33,023 bases of DNA, from the NCBI GenBank assembly GCA_016278415.1, contig JADQBV010000169.1, positions 1 to 33,023 on the forward strand, read 5' to 3'. Position numbers and translations under genes: made by a program. Shown in pieces: positions 16,139-24,485 of the stretch (position 1 is its first letter; each line of letters begins with the position of its first letter). Origin of the DNA: Halanaerobiales bacterium. GTDB lineage: Bacteria > Bacillota_F > Halanaerobiia > Halanaerobiales > DTU029. Below the pieces are notes generated by a model. The model was not told the origin of the DNA and did no database searches. It worked only from the letters and a program-made list of their open reading frames with translations.

Positions 16139-18970
16139 GTGAAGACACACTTATCATCTTTTCAAGTAACATTAATTTTAACAGTATTACTAATTTCCAG
16201 TTCAATTATCTTTTTGCCTGCATTACTTTTCCAGGAGTCGGGAAATGATGCCTGGATTACTTCAATTATAATTTTTCTTATAATATTAGTATATTCTCCA
16301 ATCTACCTATCTTTACTGAAAAGAATGGGAAGAAAGGATATCATAGAGTTTAGTAGTCAGGTTCTAGGGAAAAAAGTGGCACTTCTGATTGGATTGGTAT
16401 TAACTGTTTATTGCATATTAAGCGCAGGGATTGTCTGTAGAGAAATAACTGAAATAGTCATTACAGATTATCTACCAGAAACACCTCTCTGGTATTTTAA
16501 TTTATCAATTTTAGCTGTAGCTATACTATTTGTATATTATGGAGTTGAGGTAATAGCACGATCTATCGAGGTCTCTATTTATCTTTTTTTAGTTATATTA
16601 TTTATAATTATAGTACTTTCTATCAATGGATGGAACTTCTCAAATCTTATACCCATATTAGCTGAGGGTTATAAACCGATAATTGCAGGTATTCCTTTAG
16701 GTCTATTATTTTTGCAAAGGCATTTACAGTATGTGAGAGAACAGTACCACTACTCTGGTCCAGATGGAACAAGTACTCCAGGTGTCTATATAAATGGAGT
16801 CTATGCATCTGAGCAGATACTATATGATGAAGAGCCACCACATCAACCACAGAAGACACAAACAATTTTAAGTCTAGCCGATTGGACTATTATCAATCTA
16901 TACCTGGATGGAGAAAAGTTTGATATCCTTCAGGGTGAGGTAGAGGATTACCAAAGAGTGCTCAACATGAAAGAAGGAAGATTGGAACGTAGCCTTATTT
17001 GGACTAGTCCCAAAGGTAAAAAGGTAAAAATACAAACTACTCGACTACTTAGCTTTACTGATCAACATATTGGAGTGATTAAGTATAGTGTTACTCCCCT
17101 TAACTTCTCAGGAACCATTAAAATTATCTCTGAAATTGAGGGTAATGTCCGGAATTATTACCACCTTAGGGAGAGAAAGGCCGTTAAAGTTATAGACCGG
17201 GATATCACACGGGATAATGGATATTTAATTCAAAAAGTAAACAGTACAGGTATCAGTGTAGGGTTTTCTATTAAGAACCAGCTAGAAAATCCTGATGGTA
17301 CAGAAGAGATAGATAGCTATATTGAAGAGGAAAAAGTCTACCAAGAGTTCAAGATTGATGGAGCAGTAGATAAGCAGATCGTCCTCTTAAAATATGCCTC
17401 TTTCTATACATCTCAAGACTGTAAGGTGTTCCCATCACTGACTTGTAAGGAAGAAGAAACCATGGAAAAAGAACTTAAGGGAAAGGCAATCACTGCTGTA
17501 GAAAAAGCCGCCCAAAAGGGTTATACAGAATTACTCCTGGAACAGAAAGAATATTTTGCGGATTACTGGGATGATGTAGATGTTAAAATAGAAGGTGATC
17601 TAGCCTTACAACAAGCCTTCAGATACAATGCCTTTAACCTATTACAGTCTACTGGTAAAGACGGGAAATCCAATGCAGCTGCCAAAGGACTAACTGGTGA
17701 ATTTTATGAAGGACACTATTTTTGGGATACAGAGACATATATTTTACCCTTTTTCTTATATAATAAACCAGAAGTAGCCAGGTCCTTACTGATGTATCGC
17801 TACAACAATCTTGATAAAGCCAGGCTAAATGCCAGAAGGGTCAGAGTAGAAGGTGCTTTATTTCCCTGGAGAACAATAAATGGGGAAGAGGCCTCTTCGT
17901 ATTACATGGGATCAACTATTCAATTTCATATTGATGCCGATATTGCCTATAGTATTCAACAGTATGTATCAGTTACACAAGACTATGACTTCCTATATAA
18001 TTATGGAGCTGAAATACTATTTGAAACTGCTAGAATGTGGGCAAGTAGGGGCGCATATATTGAGATGATGGATAATAAATATTGTATAAATGAGGTTTGT
18101 GGTCCTGATGAATATAAACCTGGTGTAAATAATAACTGTTATACAAATTATATGGCAAAATTTAATCTTGAATTTGCCCTTGAGACATATAAAAAGATGG
18201 AAAAGGAATCAGCGAGTAAGCTAAAACAAGTAATAGAAAAAATCTCCTTAGCCGAAAAAGAAATTGAAAGCTGGCAGAATGCAGCTGACAATATGTTCTT
18301 ACCATATAATGAAAAATTAACAGTACATCCTCAAGATGACTGCTTTATGATGAAAGACCCTATTGATATTGATACCATTCCCGATGAAGAACTGCCTTTG
18401 GTAGTAAACTGGCATCCCTTAGCTATCTGGAGGTATCAGGTAATTAAACAGGCTGATGTTATTATGTTAATGCTGCTTTTAGGTGATAAGTTTACCCTTG
18501 AACAAAAAAAGGCTAACTATGATTACTATGAGCCTAAAACAACCCATGACTCTTCACTATCACCCTCAATGTACAGTATAATTGCTTCAGAGGTAGGGTA
18601 CATAGAAGATGCCTATAATTATTTTACCCAGACTGCTAGATTAGATCTGGATGACTACAATGAAAATGCCTATAAAGGTGTTCATTTAGCATGTATGGGT
18701 AGCTCCTGGATGGTTTTGGCCCATGGATTTGCAGGTATGAGAAACTATAATAGTAAATTACACTTTAATCCCTATTTACCAGGAAAATGGGATAGCTATC
18801 AATTTAATATTAGATTCCAGAATAGTAAGCTAAAGGTTAAAGTAAACAAGGATTATGTTTTCTATCAGTTGATATCAGGAAAAGATTTAAATATCGTTCA
18901 CAATGGGGAAGAAGTCACCATTGGAAGTGATGGATTAAGAATGAAATTAAAGGGAATTAACAGCAATTAA
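16139..18970 (+). CDS. Chimera: N-terminal GerAB permease joined in frame to GH65 glycoside phosphorylase lacking its N-terminus
   Basis: 943 residues in one frame. Residues 1 to about 195 are a GerAB-type permease (APC superfamily): 'SSFQVTLILTVLLISSSIIF', 'GRKDIIEFSSQVLGKKV', 'NFSNLIPILAEGYKPIIAG'; only the first half of a normal protein of about 360 residues. From about 199 on the protein is glycoside hydrolase family 65: 'GPDGTSTPGVYINGVY', 'GHYFWDTETYILPFF', 'NEVCGPDEYKPGVNNNCYTN' (catalytic acid E658), 'KQADVIMLMLLLGD', 'THDSSLSPSMYS'. About 40 residues of the normal GH65 N-terminus are missing. GH65 enzymes phosphorolyse alpha-glucosides such as maltose, trehalose or kojibiose; which one cannot be told. 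A sugar ABC operon follows. The join suggests a deletion between gerB and the phosphorylase gene; an assembly error is the alternative. Confidence 0.88.
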   Translation: MKTHLSSFQVTLILTVLLISSSIIFLPALLFQESGNDAWITSIIIFLIILVYSPIYLSLLKRMGRKDIIEFSSQVLGKKVALLIGLVLTVYCILSAGIVCREITEIVITDYLPETPLWYFNLSILAVAILFVYYGVEVIARSIEVSIYLFLVILFIIIVLSINGWNFSNLIPILAEGYKPIIAGIPLGLLFLQRHLQYVREQYHYSGPDGTSTPGVYINGVYASEQILYDEEPPHQPQKTQTILSLADWTIINLYLDGEKFDILQGEVEDYQRVLNMKEGRLERSLIWTSPKGKKVKIQTTRLLSFTDQHIGVIKYSVTPLNFSGTIKIISEIEGNVRNYYHLRERKAVKVIDRDITRDNGYLIQKVNSTGISVGFSIKNQLENPDGTEEIDSYIEEEKVYQEFKIDGAVDKQIVLLKYASFYTSQDCKVFPSLTCKEEETMEKELKGKAITAVEKAAQKGYTELLLEQKEYFADYWDDVDVKIEGDLALQQAFRYNAFNLLQSTGKDGKSNAAAKGLTGEFYEGHYFWDTETYILPFFLYNKPEVARSLLMYRYNNLDKARLNARRVRVEGALFPWRTINGEEASSYYMGSTIQFHIDADIAYSIQQYVSVTQDYDFLYNYGAEILFETARMWASRGAYIEMMDNKYCINEVCGPDEYKPGVNNNCYTNYMAKFNLEFALETYKKMEKESASKLKQVIEKISLAEKEIESWQNAADNMFLPYNEKLTVHPQDDCFMMKDPIDIDTIPDEELPLVVNWHPLAIWRYQVIKQADVIMLMLLLGDKFTLEQKKANYDYYEPKTTHDSSLSPSMYSIIASEVGYIEDAYNYFTQTARLDLDDYNENAYKGVHLACMGSSWMVLAHGFAGMRNYNSKLHFNPYLPGKWDSYQFNIRFQNSKLKVKVNKDYVFYQLISGKDLNIVHNGEEVTIGSDGLRMKLKGINSN

Positions 18971-19062
18971 TAAATAATTAAAAATATTTCAAAAAAAGAA
19001 GGATTTTTTCCAACTATGAGTAATATAAATAATATAGATTACAATTTTTTTAAACACAAATA

Positions 19063-19116
19063 CAACCGGTTGCAAAGAAACTGGATTTTAGAGGAGGTTC
19101 ACTGTAACTGGTTGCA
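19063..19116 (+). promoter_or_regulatory. Twin LacI-family operator sites before the sugar operon
   Basis: CAACCGGTTG (19063-19072) is a perfect palindrome with a central CG, the usual shape of LacI-family sites. A second, imperfect copy, GTAACTGGTTGCA (19104-19116), shares the right half GGTTGCA. Their centres are 42 bases apart, four helical turns. The SBP start is at 19141. The LacI-type gene at 22395 is the likely regulator. I could not identify a clear -35/-10 pair here. Confidence 0.65.
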
Positions 19117-19140
19117 ATAAAAAAACAAGGAGGAAATAAA

Positions 19141-20424
19141 ATGAACAAGAAGTTATTAGCTGTAAGTGTATTAGTGATGGTTTTAACCTTAAGTAGTGCT
19201 GTAATGGCTGCTGACGTTACTGTAATGGGTGTTTGGGGTGGTGCTGAACTAGAGGCGTTCAATAAAGTCATGGCAGCATTTGAAGCTAAAACCGGTCTTG
19301 ATGTTGAATTTGAAGGCACAAGGGATCTACCTACTGTAGTTACAACTCGTATTGAAGCAGGTAACCCACCTGATGTTGTAGCACTTCAAGGTCTTGGTAT
19401 GATCAAGGATTACGCCAGTAGAGGCAGCCTTGTAGATTTGAGAGATGTACTTGATGTAGATGAAATCAGAGAGAATTTCGGTCAAACCTGGATTGATCTA
19501 GGTAGTTATGAAGAGGGTCTATATGGATTATACATTTCTGCAGATGTTAAGAGTTTTGTCTGGTATAATCCTAGAATTTTTGCTGTGAAAGGATATAGTC
19601 TTCCTGAGACATGGGAAGAAATGCAGGCATTAGAGGCTGAAATGATAGCTAATGGAGATACTCCCTGGTCTGTTGGTCTGGAATCTGGAGCTGCTAGTGG
19701 TTGGCCTGGAACAGACTGGATTGAAGACATTATGTTAAGAACTGCTAGCCCTGAAGTTTATGATGCCTGGGTAAATCATGATATTCCCTGGACAGATCCA
19801 AGGGTAAAAAGGGCCTTTGAAATTTTTGGTGATATAGTTCGTGATCCAGAAATGGTATGGGGTGGGCCTATTACTGTAGCAGCTACAAACTTTGGAGATG
19901 CTGCTAATCCGTTATTCACTGATCCCCCACAGGCTTATATGCATCGTCAAGCTAGCTTTATAACTAGTTTCATTAAAGAAAGTAATCCTGAATTAGAAGC
20001 AGGGGCAGACTTTGACTTTTTCCCATTCCCTGCAATTGATGAAGAATTTGGTACACCTGTTCTTGGTGCTGCTGATATGATGGCAATGATGAACGATACC
20101 CCTGCAGCCAGGAAATTTGTACAGTTCCTTGCTACAGCTGAAGCACAGTCTATCTGGGTTGGCGAATTAGGTAAGATTGGTATCAACAAAAATATCGATC
20201 CTGCTGTTTGCCCTGATGATCTAACAAGAAGTATGGCAGAAGTCCTACAAAACGCTTCCGTCTTTAGATTTGACGGTTCTGACCTAATGCCGGCTGCTGT
20301 TGGCGCAGGGGCTTTCTGGACTGGTGTCATGAATTATGTAACAGGTGAAGATTTAGATTCAGTTCTTGAATACATTGAAAATGTAGCTGATGATAGCTAT
20401 ACAACAGGTAAAGCAACTAACTAA
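19141..20424 (+). CDS. Periplasmic alpha-glucoside-type ABC substrate-binding protein
   Basis: 427 residues, ribosome site AAGGAGG. The signal peptide is 'MNKKLLAVSVLVMVLTLSS' followed by 'AVMA' at about 21-24; it is a plain AxA cleavage site with no lipobox Cys, so the mature protein would be soluble in a periplasm. The mature start 'DVTVMGVWGGAELEAFNKVM', 'FEGTRDLPTVVTTRIEAGNP' and 'PDVVALQGLGMIKDYASRG' closely resembles AglE-type alpha-glucoside binding proteins of carbohydrate ABC importers. With the two permeases and GH65 it fits disaccharide uptake. It is preceded by two LacI-type operators, and separated from the first permease by 200 bases with long inverted repeats. Confidence 0.9.
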   Translation: MNKKLLAVSVLVMVLTLSSAVMAADVTVMGVWGGAELEAFNKVMAAFEAKTGLDVEFEGTRDLPTVVTTRIEAGNPPDVVALQGLGMIKDYASRGSLVDLRDVLDVDEIRENFGQTWIDLGSYEEGLYGLYISADVKSFVWYNPRIFAVKGYSLPETWEEMQALEAEMIANGDTPWSVGLESGAASGWPGTDWIEDIMLRTASPEVYDAWVNHDIPWTDPRVKRAFEIFGDIVRDPEMVWGGPITVAATNFGDAANPLFTDPPQAYMHRQASFITSFIKESNPELEAGADFDFFPFPAIDEEFGTPVLGAADMMAMMNDTPAARKFVQFLATAEAQSIWVGELGKIGINKNIDPAVCPDDLTRSMAEVLQNASVFRFDGSDLMPAAVGAGAFWTGVMNYVTGEDLDSVLEYIENVADDSYTTGKATN

Positions 20425-20428
20425 AGAA

Positions 20429-20510
20429 TTTACAGATATTACCTAATTCATGGAAAAATGCTAATCTCGGCTGAGGCACTTTTAACATTCCTTCGGTTAA
20501 TATCTGTAAA
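20429..20510 (+). repeat. Inverted repeat between binding-protein and permease genes
   Basis: TTTACAGATATTA (20429-20441) is perfectly complementary to TAATATCTGTAAA (20498-20510), with 56 bases between. It starts five bases after the binding-protein stop. Stem-loops at this place in sugar ABC operons (for example malE-malF) protect the upstream message and lower permease expression; the same role is inferred here. Confidence 0.6.
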
Positions 20511-20560
20511 TGCGGGTGTAATAAATGTTCTGGAACATAGTGAATGATTAACTAATATCA

Positions 20561-20603
20561 GTAAACAGGTGGTCTTTGGTTAACAGGGGCTGCCTGTTTA
20601 ACC
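20561..20603 (+). promoter_or_regulatory. Hairpin, with an alternative pairing, next to the permease ribosome site
   Basis: GGTTAACAGG (20578-20587) pairs with CCTGTTTAACC (20593-20603) with one bulged T, ending six bases before AAGGAGGG. The right arm can instead pair with TAAACAGG (20561-20568), eight perfect bases. Two exclusive folds by a ribosome site may tune permease translation (inferred). Confidence 0.4.
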
Positions 20604-20624
20604 CCTTTGAAGGAGGGAGTGCTA

Positions 20625-21491
20625 ATGAGAGTAGAAAAGAAAAAACTATGGGTAACCCTATTTGTTGGGCCTGCTCTTTTTTTTATAACATTTTATCTCT
20701 TATATCCATCAATTCATACCATTATATTAAGTTTTATGGGTAAAAGATCTGAGACATTTATAGGATTCAAGAATTACATATATGCCTTTACCTCAAAGAC
20801 AATGTTAACTGCCTTTGGTAATAATGTATTATGGCTAATCTTCTTTACAATCTTTACAGTAGGAATCGGCTTACTCCTGGCTATTTTAGTAGATAAGGTC
20901 AAATATGAGCAACTTGCCAAATCTGTTATTTTCATGCCTATGGCAATTTCATTTGTTGGAGCAGGTGTTGTCTGGAAATTTATTTATAGCTACAAACCGA
21001 TGGGGACATCCCAGATTGGTCTATTAAATCATATTTTTGTTTCTCTAGGTTTTCAGCCAGTAGGATGGCTTATACAAAACCCCTTAAACAATTTTGCTTT
21101 AATCTTTGTTGGTATTTGGATTTGGACCGGTTTTTGTATGGTAATATTATCTGCGTCCTATAAAGGAATACCAAGGGAATTAATGGAAGCTGGTCGAGTT
21201 GATGGGGCCTCGGAATGGCAGGTTTTTCGTCACATAATATTCCCATCTATGAAATCTACAATTGCCGTTGTTGCAACAACTATGGTGGTAAATGTCTTGA
21301 AGATATTTGATATAGTATATGTAATGACAAATGGTAATTTCAAAACAGAGGTAATAGCTAACAGAATGTACAAAGAGATGTTTCAGTACAGGAATTATGG
21401 TCGAGCTAGTGCTATAGCAGTAGTATTATTTATCTTTATAGTTCCGGTAATTGTTGTTAACATCAAACGAATGAGGGGAGATGAGTCATAA
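20625..21491 (+). CDS. Sugar ABC transporter permease, AglF/MalF type
   Basis: About 288 residues from ATG 20625 (AAGGAGGGAG upstream; an in-frame TTG at 20607 overlaps that region). Six membrane segments. The permease EAA loop that docks on the ATPase reads 'RELMEAGRVDGASEWQVFRH' followed by 'IIFPSMKS'. 'FIGFKNYIYAFTSKTMLTAF', 'PMAISFVGAGVVWKFIYSYK' and 'NVLKIFDIVYVMTNGNFKTE' closely follow AglF-type alpha-glucoside permeases. The stop overlaps the next start by one base (TAATG). It works in the inner membrane with the binding protein and the second permease. Confidence 0.93.
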   Translation: MRVEKKKLWVTLFVGPALFFITFYLLYPSIHTIILSFMGKRSETFIGFKNYIYAFTSKTMLTAFGNNVLWLIFFTIFTVGIGLLLAILVDKVKYEQLAKSVIFMPMAISFVGAGVVWKFIYSYKPMGTSQIGLLNHIFVSLGFQPVGWLIQNPLNNFALIFVGIWIWTGFCMVILSASYKGIPRELMEAGRVDGASEWQVFRHIIFPSMKSTIAVVATTMVVNVLKIFDIVYVMTNGNFKTEVIANRMYKEMFQYRNYGRASAIAVVLFIFIVPVIVVNIKRMRGDES

Positions 21492-22345
21492 TGTCAAAAA
21501 CTAAAAAAACACCCCGAATTATTTTAAATCTAATAATAATTATATTTATGTTGATCTGGATTCTGCCAACAGCCGGTTTATTAATAACTTCGTTCCGTCC
21601 GGCAGCCGAGGTATCCAGTACTGGATGGTGGACAGTTTTTAATAGTCCATTAAAGTTTACCCAATATACTATACAGAATTATAAAGAGGTACTAACAACA
21701 GGTGGGATGGCCATAGCTTTTAGGAACAGTTTTATTATTGCTATCTTTGGTACACTACTTCCTGTCTTTGTAGCAGCATTTGCTGCCTTTGGTATATCCC
21801 GCATCAAATTTAGGGGTAGGAGTTTAGCCTATGGTCTTATAGTAAGTCTACTGGTTGTTCCATTGCAATTAACATTTATACCAGTCCTTAAATTATATAA
21901 TGTACTAGGACTATCTGGCTCCTTTGTTGGTTTATGGCTTGCCCATACTGGATATGGTTTACCCTTTGCCGTATTTATGTTACATAATTTCTTCCAATCG
22001 CTACCTGATGATTTATTTGAAGCCGCTTATATTGACGGCGCATCACTATGGACTGGATTTTATAGACTTGCCCTTCCACTATCAGTACCTGCTTTAGCCT
22101 CTTTAATAATTTTCCAATTCCTCTGGGTCTGGAATGACCTACTGGTAGCCTTGATATATCTGGGAGGTTTCCGTAGTGTAGCCCCATTAACAATGAGGTT
22201 ATCAAGTTTAGTTGGCTCATATGGCCAAAGCTGGCATCTATTAACCTCAGCTGCATTTATTTCAATGTTTGTACCATTGATAATATTCTTCTCCTTACAG
22301 AGATACTTTGTTAAAGGGATATTGGCCGGATCAGTAAAGGGTTAG
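21491..22345 (+). CDS. Sugar ABC transporter permease, AglG/MalG type
   Basis: 284 residues, six membrane segments, EAA loop 'DDLFEAAYIDGASLWTGFYR' then 'LALPLSVPALASL'. 'LLITSFRPAAEVSSTGWWTV' and 'QLTFIPVLKLYNVLGLSGSF' fit the AglG branch. It begins inside the stop codon of the first permease gene, so the two are translationally coupled and should make a heterodimer. No MsmK/UgpC-like ATPase gene follows; one from elsewhere in the genome would be required. Confidence 0.93.
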   Translation: MSKTKKTPRIILNLIIIIFMLIWILPTAGLLITSFRPAAEVSSTGWWTVFNSPLKFTQYTIQNYKEVLTTGGMAIAFRNSFIIAIFGTLLPVFVAAFAAFGISRIKFRGRSLAYGLIVSLLVVPLQLTFIPVLKLYNVLGLSGSFVGLWLAHTGYGLPFAVFMLHNFFQSLPDDLFEAAYIDGASLWTGFYRLALPLSVPALASLIIFQFLWVWNDLLVALIYLGGFRSVAPLTMRLSSLVGSYGQSWHLLTSAAFISMFVPLIIFFSLQRYFVKGILAGSVKG

Positions 22346-22394
22346 CAGGACATATAAGATAAATAGAGAATTATTAATTAAAGGTGATATTATT

Positions 22395-23396
22395 ATGGGT
22401 AAAAAAACAATGAGAGATATAGCAAAGAAAGCAGGGGTTTCCAAGTCTACTGTTTCTAGAGCCCTGGGTGATGATCCCAGGGTTAATGAAGAGACAAAGA
22501 AGCGGATTAAACAGCTGGCTAAGGATATGAAATATCAGCCACATAAAGCCGCACAGGCCCTTGCAAATAATAATACAAATATTATTGGAATAGTCTTTCC
22601 TAAGTTTCCACGCTCAATAGCGGATCCTTTCTTTTTAGAATTTCTACAAGGGATAGGGGATGTCGCTGTGAAGAACGGGTATAGTTTGAATTTGTATAAT
22701 GATGATATTGAAGAAAAGGGAAATTTAGATGTGATTTTTCATAAACATAATGTGGATGGTGTAATTTTAACTGAACCCAGGCTTAATGACCCTCGAATAA
22801 ATTACTTGAAAAATGAGGGTTTACCATTCGTCTTTCTTGGAAATCCTATGGGTGAACAGGATGTGCACTGGGTTGAAACAGATAATCAAATTGGCGCATA
22901 TAAAGCTGTAAGTTATCTTATTAAGTCTGGACATAAGAAGATTGCCACGGTTACTGGTTCTATGGATTTAGTAGCTGGTCGATATCGTTTACAGGGGTAT
23001 AAAGACGCCTTGATGGAAAATGAGATAGAATTAGAGTCTGAATTAATTATTAATGCTGATTTCACACAGGATAGTGCTTATAAAGCTGCTAAGGAGCTGT
23101 TAAATATAGATTCAGATTTTACTGCTATTTTTGCGGCCAATGACCTGATGGCTTTGGGGGTATTAAAGGCCTTAAAAGAAGTTGGGACAAGGGTTCCAGA
23201 GGAGATTGCAATTATGGGATATGATGGTATACAAATAGGTGAATTTGTAGATCCCCCATTAACAACTATTTATCATTCAGGGCTAAAAATGGGACAGATT
23301 GCCATGGGTCTTTTAATTAAAATTCTAAGGGCAGAAGAGGTAGAGGATAAACACATCTTAATCCCTCCAGAACTCCTGGTAAGGGGCTCAGCTTAA
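22395..23396 (+). CDS. LacI-family transcriptional regulator of the sugar operon
   Basis: 333 residues, ribosome site AAAGGTGAT. N-terminal HTH 'TMRDIAKKAGVSKSTVSRAL' with 'YQPHKAAQALANN' hinge helix, then a periplasmic-binding-protein-like effector domain ('NIIGIVFPKF', 'VDGVILTEPR', 'HKKIATVTGSMD', 'AIFAANDLMALGVLKALKE', 'IAIMGYDGIQIGEFVDPPLT'). It is the last gene after the second permease, 50 bases on, and probably binds the CAACCGGTTG sites before the binding-protein gene. The effector is likely the imported alpha-glucoside or its phosphate, which is inferred. Confidence 0.93.
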   Translation: MGKKTMRDIAKKAGVSKSTVSRALGDDPRVNEETKKRIKQLAKDMKYQPHKAAQALANNNTNIIGIVFPKFPRSIADPFFLEFLQGIGDVAVKNGYSLNLYNDDIEEKGNLDVIFHKHNVDGVILTEPRLNDPRINYLKNEGLPFVFLGNPMGEQDVHWVETDNQIGAYKAVSYLIKSGHKKIATVTGSMDLVAGRYRLQGYKDALMENEIELESELIINADFTQDSAYKAAKELLNIDSDFTAIFAANDLMALGVLKALKEVGTRVPEEIAIMGYDGIQIGEFVDPPLTTIYHSGLKMGQIAMGLLIKILRAEEVEDKHILIPPELLVRGSA

Positions 23397-23444
23397 AGCA
23401 CTAGGAGCAAATAATAATGCGAAGATAATAACGCGCATACAATA

Positions 23445-23473
23445 TTGAAAAATCAAGTAGATTAATGTATAAT
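23445..23473 (+). promoter_or_regulatory. Promoter of the MNT/HEPN pair
   Basis: TTGAAA (23445-23450), exactly 17 bases, TATAAT (23468-23473). Transcription would start near 23480, downstream of the ATG at 23465, which bears on the start of the MNT gene. Confidence 0.6.
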
Positions 23474-23839
23474 ATTTACAAAAGCAATGAAAGAAAGAAG
23501 GTGATTCTCATATCTAACAAAACAAGAGTAGATGAACATGGCTTAAAGTCAGAGCTTATGGATGATATAAGAAGTGTTTGTTCTCGCTATCCTGTAGATA
23601 AGGCTTTTCTTTTTGGATCAAGGGCTAGGGATAGATATGAGAAAAATTCTGATATAGATATTGCAGTTTCTTTAAAAGAAATATTAAATTCATCAACAAT
23701 TAATATGATTAAAAATGAGCTAGAAAAATTAAACACACCACTATGTTTTGATCTTGTCAATATAGATAATATTAAGAAAAAAGCATTGAAAGAAAATATA
23801 TTAAAAGAAGGTGTGTTAATATATGATAGAAATCAATAG
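23465..23839 (+). CDS. MNT-domain nucleotidyltransferase antitoxin (start uncertain)
   Basis: Up to 124 residues. Minimal nucleotidyltransferases of HEPN/MNT systems transfer nucleotides to the HEPN partner to silence it. 'KAFLFGSRARDRYEKNSDID' gives the GSR...SDID active site (G51-S52, D63, D65), with a later acidic residue in 'CFDLVNID'. The only ATG in frame (23465) has no ribosome site and lies inside the -35/-10 promoter. A ribosome site (AGAAGGTGA, 23497-23504) instead points to a codon near 23501-23512: GTG 23501 overlaps it, and ATA 23510 is well spaced and matches where family homology begins ('SNKTRVDEHGL'). The real start may be non-standard. It overlaps the HEPN gene by 17 bases. 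Confidence 0.82.
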   Translation: MYNIYKSNERKKVILISNKTRVDEHGLKSELMDDIRSVCSRYPVDKAFLFGSRARDRYEKNSDIDIAVSLKEILNSSTINMIKNELEKLNTPLCFDLVNIDNIKKKALKENILKEGVLIYDRNQ

Positions 23840-24221
23840 ATTAACAGAAAAGTATAAGGATTACCATAATGCTTATAATCGTTTAATGGAAGGATTAAAA
23901 ATTGAAACTAAGTCAGCAATTGTTATCGATGGTGTGATTCAAAGGTTTGAATTTACCTTTGAACTATCCTGGAAACTAATGAAGGCTTATCTTGAATATC
24001 AGGGCTTTAAGGATGTAAATAGCCCTAGAAGTACTATCAGAGCTGCTTTCCAAAATGAGATTATAGAAAACGGTGATGATTGGATAGACATGATGATTGA
24101 CAGGAACAAGACATCACATATCTATGATGAGGAACAGGCTAGAGAAATATATGAAAAGATTAAAAATAAACACCATTTTAATTTTAAGAAATTAAATGAA
24201 TACATGCAGCATAAGGTCTGA
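23823..24221 (+). CDS. HEPN-domain toxin (nucleotidyltransferase substrate-binding, HI0074 type)
   Basis: 132 residues, all-helical, cytoplasmic. 'RFEFTFELSWKLMKAYLEYQ' and 'SPRSTIRAAFQNEII' are characteristic of the HI0074/KNTase-C family. The catalytic RX4H motif of HEPN ribonucleases is present as R94-N-K-T-S-H99, followed by 'YDEEQAREIYEKI'. The start overlaps the MNT gene by 17 bases; ribosome site AGAAGGTG. Together they form a type VII-like HEPN/MNT toxin-antitoxin pair. Confidence 0.9.
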   Translation: MIEINRLTEKYKDYHNAYNRLMEGLKIETKSAIVIDGVIQRFEFTFELSWKLMKAYLEYQGFKDVNSPRSTIRAAFQNEIIENGDDWIDMMIDRNKTSHIYDEEQAREIYEKIKNKHHFNFKKLNEYMQHKV

Positions 24222-24231
24222 AAAGCCTCTC

Positions 24232-24250
24232 CAATATAATTATTATATTG
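24232..24250. terminator. AT-only palindrome between convergent genes
   Basis: CAATATAAT (24232-24240) and ATTATATTG (24242-24250) form a perfect 9-base stem around one base, between the ends of the HEPN gene and the minus-strand small gene. It has no GC pairs beyond the ends and no T-run, so terminator strength is doubtful. Confidence 0.25.
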
Positions 24251-24290
24251 AATACATGAAGAAGATAGTCGGATACATAGATTTACAAAT

Positions 24291-24485
24291 TTAAAATATC
24301 CTCGTCAATTTCTCTTCAAACTCTTCAATTGTGTACTTATGATAATTATCAAGAAGTGTTAGTACCTGGTCAAGTTGTTCTTCACTTATTTTCCCCTGGT
24401 CATACATTCTCTCATAGGCATTTGTAAAGGCTAGAACCAGGCGAAAGTCCAGCTGTTCCAGCCCTTTTGGAATATTGTTAGCCAT
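24291..24485 (-). CDS. Small hypothetical protein coupled to the DnaB-like helicase
   Basis: 64 residues: helical, charged, no cysteines or membrane segment ('LDFRLVLAFTNAYERMYDQG', 'KISEEQLDQVLTLLDNYHKY'). Its ATG lies in the last codons of the helicase gene, overlapping by 8 bases (ATGGCTAA), so it is probably translated by coupling. I do not recognise a family. Position suggests a partner of the helicase or initiator, such as a loader or regulator; this is a guess from context only. Confidence 0.6.
   Translation of the reverse strand: MANNIPKGLEQLDFRLVLAFTNAYERMYDQGKISEEQLDQVLTLLDNYHKYTIEEFEEKLTRIF

Noticed and set aside
19947..20330. Minus-strand frame of 127 codons opposite the sugar-binding protein
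   Set aside because: Antisense to a clear family member; composition mirrors the sense codons.
23823..24221. HEPN protein considered as a stand-alone CRISPR-associated ribonuclease
   Set aside because: Overlap with the MNT gene and HI0074-type sequence identify a HEPN/MNT pair; no CRISPR repeats or cas genes are present.
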